Assembly: GCA_022614795.1 (NCBI GenBank)
Contig: JAKEHX010000657.1
Location: 1-9,302 of the forward strand
Reading direction: 5' to 3'
DNA from: Planctomycetaceae bacterium
GTDB taxonomy: Bacteria > Planctomycetota > Planctomycetia > Pirellulales > Pirellulaceae
DNA: 9,302 nucleotides
Shown in pieces: positions 5,940 through 9,302 of the stretch; positions within the stretch are counted from its first letter, which is position 1, and every line of letters starts with the position of its first letter. Made by a program: the position numbers and the translations under genes. The notes below the pieces were generated by a model. That model did no database searches. It saw nothing but the letters and a program-made list of their open reading frames with translations, and was not told the DNA's origin.

Positions 5940-5958
5940 TCGAATCCCGTGCCCTCCG
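5940..5958 (+). other. tRNA-Ser 3'-end fragment, likely attachment-site core
   Basis: TCGAATCCCGTGCCCTCCG matches tRNA positions 55-73: most of the T-loop, T-stem strand CCCGT (61-65), acceptor strand GCCCTCC (66-72) and discriminator G73, which is typical of tRNA-Ser. The expected partner T-stem strand (ACGGG) is absent upstream, where the sequence is GGCCCCC, and no cloverleaf can be drawn, so this is a fragment and not a gene. Fragments beginning in the T-loop are standard crossover cores of tyrosine-recombinase elements, and one such integrase ends 96 bp to the right. Position 59 onward reads CTTCTC, not CCA. Confidence 0.65.
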
Positions 5959-6016
5959 CTTCTCAAAACTGCCTTGCTCTAAGAGGTTTTACGTCAACCG
6001 CTTACGGCGAGGCTTT

Positions 6017-6056
6017 TGATTGACACAGCGAACTGTGTCAATCACTGTGTCAATCA
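6017..6056. repeat. Three 12-bp iterons (one inverted, two direct) at the integrase 3' end
   Basis: TGATTGACACAG (6017-6028) is followed after CGAA by CTGTGTCAATCA twice in tandem (6033-6044 and 6045-6056). The first two form a perfect 12-bp palindrome with a 4-nt loop, reading TTCG in the minus-strand RNA. The integrase stop codon lies inside the third copy. No T-run follows, so this is not a normal intrinsic terminator. Placed 59-98 bp from the tRNA core, the units look like arm-type binding sites for the integrase or excisionase. Confidence 0.6.
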
Positions 6057-7346
6057 GGTCGTCACAAGCGATTTCTCGTCGGTTCTCTCCGGGCTTGGCG
6101 GCGCCTCCTGGATCTTGTTCGCAGCTCCATTGCCGTTGCCGGGGAGCTGTTTACCGGCACTGCCGAGCGGGTCCAGACGGGCCATCTGGCGGCGAGCTTC
6201 CTCGTCGTGCAGATGGTAATAGTGCCGGACCATCTCGCTGTCTTGGTGTCCGAGCCATTCCATGGTCACGCGCTCGGGAATGTTATTGTTCGCGCACATC
6301 GATACGAAGTAGTGCCGGAAGCTATGCAGCCGCCCGTCCTTGAAGCCCTGCTCATCCTCGGGCGAGGAGAACTTTGGCTCCAACGGCTTGATGACTTCCC
6401 GAATGAGCACGTTCCTCACCGTGTCTGGCTTCAGCCGCCCGCCCCGCGGGCCATGGAACAGGAACTGGTCTTGTTTCGCGAGCGAACGGAGAACGGCGCC
6501 CAAATCTGGGTGAATGGGGAGCATGCGACTTCGGCCGCTTTTGAGCTCGCGGTTGGCACGGCTCGACTTCTTGGGCTGGCCGCCTTCATCGACCAGCTTG
6601 ATGAAATTCGACGTCAAGTCGACGTCGCTCCACCGCAGCGAAGCCAGCTCGCTGATCCTTAACCCCGTGCATGCAAGGCCGACGATGACGCCCACCAGCC
6701 AGGCTAGGTCCGCGTGCTTGCGGCAGAACGCGACCATGGCCTGGACCTCTTCGATCCGGTAGCAATACCGTCGCTCGCTCTCCTGTTTGCGGATCGTCAA
6801 CTTGAGCGGCTCGACATCCTGGAGGTGCTTTTCCTCACGTAGCCACTTGTGGGCCTGGACGATCGTTGTGAGCTCGATTCGTATCGTTTTGGGAGCGTAG
6901 CCCTGGTCGTCGAGGTGTGTGGCGTAAGCCGTAAGTGTGCTTCCAGTAACGTCGTTCCAGGCCCGGAGCCTCCGGTCCTTCGCCCAATCAAGGAACTTAT
7001 TGAAGACGGCCCGGTTGCGTTTCTGGGTTGACTTCTTGACGCCACCGATGGCTCGAGGTCGCCGGGAATGCTCCTCATACAGCTTGCGGCCTACTTCGAG
7101 CAGGACGAGCTCTGCTTTGAAGGTCGGCATTGCCGAGGGCGGCGCCAGCTTGAATTCGACCGCCATGTTGGCATCGAGCTCCTGCAGTTTTTGGAGCGCC
7201 TCGGCGCGATCGTGCGTGCCGAGCGAGTGGCGGCCAGCGTCTAGTTCGTTGGAGCGGCCGTCGGCCTGGTACATTTTGCCGCGCTGTTGGAGCAGCCAGC
7301 GGAAGTACCGGCACTGAATGAGTTCGTTGGTGCGTTTGCGGGGCAT
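6054..7346 (-). CDS. Tyrosine recombinase/integrase
   Basis: 430 aa from the ATG at 7346. An N-terminal charged region and a SAM-like core-binding domain (about residues 105-178) precede the catalytic domain (about 195-390). The catalytic set is complete: Arg230 in CTGLRISELASLRW, Lys269 in KSGRSRMLPI, His341 and Arg344 in HSFRHYF, His367 in WLGHQDS, and nucleophile Tyr376 (or the adjacent Tyr377) in VRHYYHL. It cuts and rejoins DNA for site-specific integration and excision. The frame is open 42 codons further upstream, but those codons lie inside the excisionase gene; the ATG used here comes 7 nt after that gene's stop, fitting translational coupling. No clear Shine-Dalgarno is present. A low-complexity tail follows the catalytic Tyr. 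The stop codon lies within an iteron next to the tRNA-derived core. Confidence 0.92.
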   Translation of the reverse strand: MPRKRTNELIQCRYFRWLLQQRGKMYQADGRSNELDAGRHSLGTHDRAEALQKLQELDANMAVEFKLAPPSAMPTFKAELVLLEVGRKLYEEHSRRPRAIGGVKKSTQKRNRAVFNKFLDWAKDRRLRAWNDVTGSTLTAYATHLDDQGYAPKTIRIELTTIVQAHKWLREEKHLQDVEPLKLTIRKQESERRYCYRIEEVQAMVAFCRKHADLAWLVGVIVGLACTGLRISELASLRWSDVDLTSNFIKLVDEGGQPKKSSRANRELKSGRSRMLPIHPDLGAVLRSLAKQDQFLFHGPRGGRLKPDTVRNVLIREVIKPLEPKFSSPEDEQGFKDGRLHSFRHYFVSMCANNNIPERVTMEWLGHQDSEMVRHYYHLHDEEARRQMARLDPLGSAGKQLPGNGNGAANKIQEAPPSPERTDEKSLVTT

Positions 7347-7353
7347 TGATGAA

Positions 7354-7674
7354 TCACTGTTTTTGATTGTGGAGGGTTTGCCAGCGCGGGCGAGGACCAT
7401 AGCGGCGAGGAGGTGCTTTAGCGGCGTCCTCAGCCTTCGCCTCAGGCGGCTGGTTGTTCGCGCCGCCGTCATCGGCCGGCTTGCTGGAATGCAGTTTCAG
7501 CGCACTTCGCGGAATCCCGATGCGACTGCGCGGGCCGCCCGGCTGGTGCTTGGGGAGCTTGCCGGCTTCGAGGTATCGCCGAACTGTGGCGATGGAAAAT
7601 CCAGTCAGCTCAGCGTATTCAAGTGGCGAAAGACAAGACTCGTCTGAGTCTGGAGCCGAGGGTTGGTCGGGCAC
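7354..7674 (-). CDS. MerR/excisionase-type helix-turn-helix DNA-binding protein
   Basis: 106 aa from a GTG at 7674. Residues about 15-60 (LSPLEYAELTGFSIATVRRY, then a wing with PRSRIGIPRSAL) match the winged helix-turn-helix of the MerR/Xis group, in which one short domain binds DNA near an attachment site. Residues 62-106 are a polar, Pro/Ala/Arg-rich tail. It is directly upstream of the tyrosine recombinase in the same direction, with 7 bases between stop and start, the usual layout of an excisionase-integrase pair. It may steer recombination toward excision or repress the pair. The start is uncertain because no Shine-Dalgarno precedes the GTG. The 112 bases between it and the next gene upstream show no clear promoter. 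Confidence 0.75.
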   Translation of the reverse strand: MPDQPSAPDSDESCLSPLEYAELTGFSIATVRRYLEAGKLPKHQPGGPRSRIGIPRSALKLHSSKPADDGGANNQPPEAKAEDAAKAPPRRYGPRPRWQTLHNQKQ

Positions 7675-7786
7675 TTCACAGCCGGGGCGCGAGGGAGGCC
7701 GATTCCGACCCCGGCCGGAGGTAGAGAGGCGGTCGCCCCTTCACTCTCTTCCTGTTACGAAATAGCGCCGGCGATAAAATCCAGGG

Positions 7787-9302
7787 CTATTCCGTCTCAA
7801 AGAACAGTCCTTCCCGATTCCGGATCGCAGCAATTGCAAGAAGGCAGGAATCATCCAGTCCAAGATCGTCGGCGATTTGCCGATCGGTCATGCCCTGCTC
7901 AACAAGGGCTCGGATTTGGTGGATTAGCCTGTCAGTTTCACCATCCGGAGCTGCTGCGAGCCCGCCGGTCAACAGACTCGGGGCGCCTTTGTCACTGGAT
8001 GACGCGACAATTCCAGACTCCGGAATGGGACGTCGCGACGGGTCGAGGAGCGGATGCCTGACTTGCGGCGCTTTCGGAGCTAGGCCGAACAGGGCGTGGT
8101 ACTTGAGCGGCCCGAAGAGCTTGAACCAGAGAGAGCGAGAAAAGGAGTGGCCAGTGACTAACTCAAATGCCTTCAAATAATGGCTCTCTACCGTGGAGAT
8201 AGGATGGCCAAGTTCCTGGGCAATTGCGGCGAACGGTTTCTCTTGCAAACTGTCATATTCCGCCCCCGTCCAGCCTTCTCGGCGATCCCAGACACTGAGG
8301 TACTCGGGGTACTTGTCGGAACGATCACGTTGCTCTCGGAGTTCGCGCTCGGCCTTCCATTTTGGCAGCAGCTCATTGATGGCCTCGGCAATCTTCCGAC
8401 CAGACGCTGCTGGATTGATCGACACAAACGGCTCGTCGACATAGCAATCCAGCTCGGCTACTTGCATCCTTGCGAGTTCGTCCAGCGCCGCATGCTTGGG
8501 AGGCGCCTCATTCGCCTCATTCGGCTTTTGCTCACTCGATGCCAGGAGAAACAGATCGGACAATTCCCCAAGCACATCCTGCGGCAGCGCCGCGATTAAC
8601 AGTGCCGCCAAGCCGCGCATTGTAATTGGATGCACGGCACCGGATAGCCACGCCGGCTGGAGTTCATTCGATTCAATCGCAGAATACGAGCTTGCCGGAT
8701 CGGGTGGCTCGCCAGAGACGCCAATGGCGGCGAGGTGGGCTAGGGCCAATTGCCGCAGGCGCAAGTCGAACTCATCCGCACACGCGACGCGACGATGGTG
8801 ATCCCTCGCACGCTCCCACGCTAACAAGTAGTAGGGATGTCGGCGGCTGACCTCCCAGCGCATCGGGATGGGCAGCGACCGCAATTGGAATAACGGCCGA
8901 TGCACAAATAAGTCATTGGCAGCGTCGGAGTTTGCGGGCATTCCGTGGTAAATCCAGCGACTCGCGATCGTGATCAGGTCTCGACGATTCGAGACTGTGA
9001 TTTCAGTTCTATGCCGGCGCGAGGCATTGGCCAACCGCAGTTCGAACAGTCCGGCGTGATACAGCTCCGGGACGCGAGAGCCGGGTGCTAACTCGCCGTC
9101 ATGTATTGTGACGCGAAAACCCTTCGGATTTAGCCCGTCTCTCGCCAATTCGAGTCCGCGATTAGCCAAAACGGCCTCGCCTCCCTCTCCGAATCCGTAC
9201 GGCTCCGAGGAACGGACCGGAATTTGGCATGCTGTGATCGACAAGGAACACAAAAGTGCGGCAGCCGGGGTACTGCGCAGGGCCGGCGCACTTATTTTGG
9301 CG
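7787..9302 (-). CDS. Unrecognised protein with helix-turn-helix-like segments, open to right window edge
   Basis: The frame is open from its stop at 7787 to the end of the window. A TTG at 9253 would give 488 aa, but no Shine-Dalgarno supports it and the frame continues upstream without a stop, so the true start may be outside; numbering here is from that TTG. Residues about 336-366 (KPFAAIAQELGHPISTVESH, then a helix) look like a sigma region 4-type helix-turn-helix after a conserved-looking WDRREGW. Residues 442-480 (RALVEQGMTDRQIADDLGLD) look like a second one. Residues about 130-240 are rich in aromatic residues and helices. The extreme N-terminus, read through the edge, resembles a lipoprotein signal (ALLCSLSITAC), at odds with DNA binding. 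Family not recognised. It is upstream of the excisionase and integrase in the same direction. Confidence 0.7.
   Translation of the reverse strand, partial: AKISAPALRSTPAAALLCSLSITACQIPVRSSEPYGFGEGGEAVLANRGLELARDGLNPKGFRVTIHDGELAPGSRVPELYHAGLFELRLANASRRHRTEITVSNRRDLITIASRWIYHGMPANSDAANDLFVHRPLFQLRSLPIPMRWEVSRRHPYYLLAWERARDHHRRVACADEFDLRLRQLALAHLAAIGVSGEPPDPASSYSAIESNELQPAWLSGAVHPITMRGLAALLIAALPQDVLGELSDLFLLASSEQKPNEANEAPPKHAALDELARMQVAELDCYVDEPFVSINPAASGRKIAEAINELLPKWKAERELREQRDRSDKYPEYLSVWDRREGWTGAEYDSLQEKPFAAIAQELGHPISTVESHYLKAFELVTGHSFSRSLWFKLFGPLKYHALFGLAPKAPQVRHPLLDPSRRPIPESGIVASSSDKGAPSLLTGGLAAAPDGETDRLIHQIRALVEQGMTDRQIADDLGLDDSCLLAIAAIRNREGLFFETE

Noticed and set aside
5870..5960. A complete tRNA gene ending at 5958
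   Set aside because: The T-stem partner strand and the 5' acceptor strand are missing and no D- or anticodon arm can be drawn; only the 3' fragment is present.
7347..7472. 42-residue N-terminal extension of the tyrosine recombinase
   Set aside because: It lies inside the excisionase-type gene and is Arg/Ala-rich without domain character; the ATG at 7346 just after that gene's stop is the better start.
8505..8525. Tandem 9-bp repeat CCTCATTCG x2
   Set aside because: It simply encodes a repeated NEA in the unrecognised protein; too short and in frame to be more than local slippage.
1..9302. CRISPR array, rRNA, complete tRNA or replication origin
   Set aside because: No regularly spaced repeat set, no rRNA-like sequence, no full cloverleaf and no DnaA-box cluster was seen.

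Overview
This GC-rich window has every supported gene on the minus strand, so transcription runs right to left. The families suggest a planctomycete, probably of the Pirellulales type: a large serine recombinase with long charged linkers and duplicated C-terminal helix-turn-helix units, ubiquitin-like conjugation genes, and small proteins of a style I associate with that phylum. The organism call is inference from protein style; there is no marker gene in the window.

Left third (1-1873): a compact ubiquitin-like operon. A 73-aa MoaD/ThiS-type beta-grasp protein (Ubl) is followed by a 346-aa protein that appears to join a UBC/E2-like domain to an eight-CxxC zinc-finger array resembling a RING or treble-clef module. 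Next comes a JAB/JAMM isopeptidase with all its metal ligands, which runs off the left edge. An E1 (ThiF-like) activating enzyme is not in the window and would be expected further left. A perfect 12-bp hairpin sits between the Ubl and the E2-like gene, directly against the latter's Shine-Dalgarno sequence.

Middle (1928-3427): small genes in the same orientation. These are a 64-aa soluble protein with a doubtful coupled 54-aa ORF behind it, a lipoprotein with a coiled coil and a second membrane span, a 67-aa single-span protein overlapping it, and a 65-aa basic protein. Two Rho-independent terminators on the minus strand divide this stretch.

Right two thirds (3452-9302): mobility genes. A large serine recombinase (3452-5917) has a suspect 5' end. 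Beside that 5' end lies a 19-nt piece matching positions 55-73 of a tRNA-Ser gene (5940-5958), a likely attachment-site core. To its right are three 12-bp iterons, a tyrosine recombinase (6054-7346), a MerR/excisionase-type DNA-binding protein (7354-7674), and an unrecognised protein with helix-turn-helix-like segments that is open to the right edge.

My reading is two mobile modules abutting at a tRNA-derived junction. The left one carries a serine recombinase and a Ubl conjugation cargo; the right one is a tyrosine integrase/excisionase element. The cargo could be a conflict or anti-phage system, as some other bacterial Ubl operons are, but nothing in this sequence proves that role.
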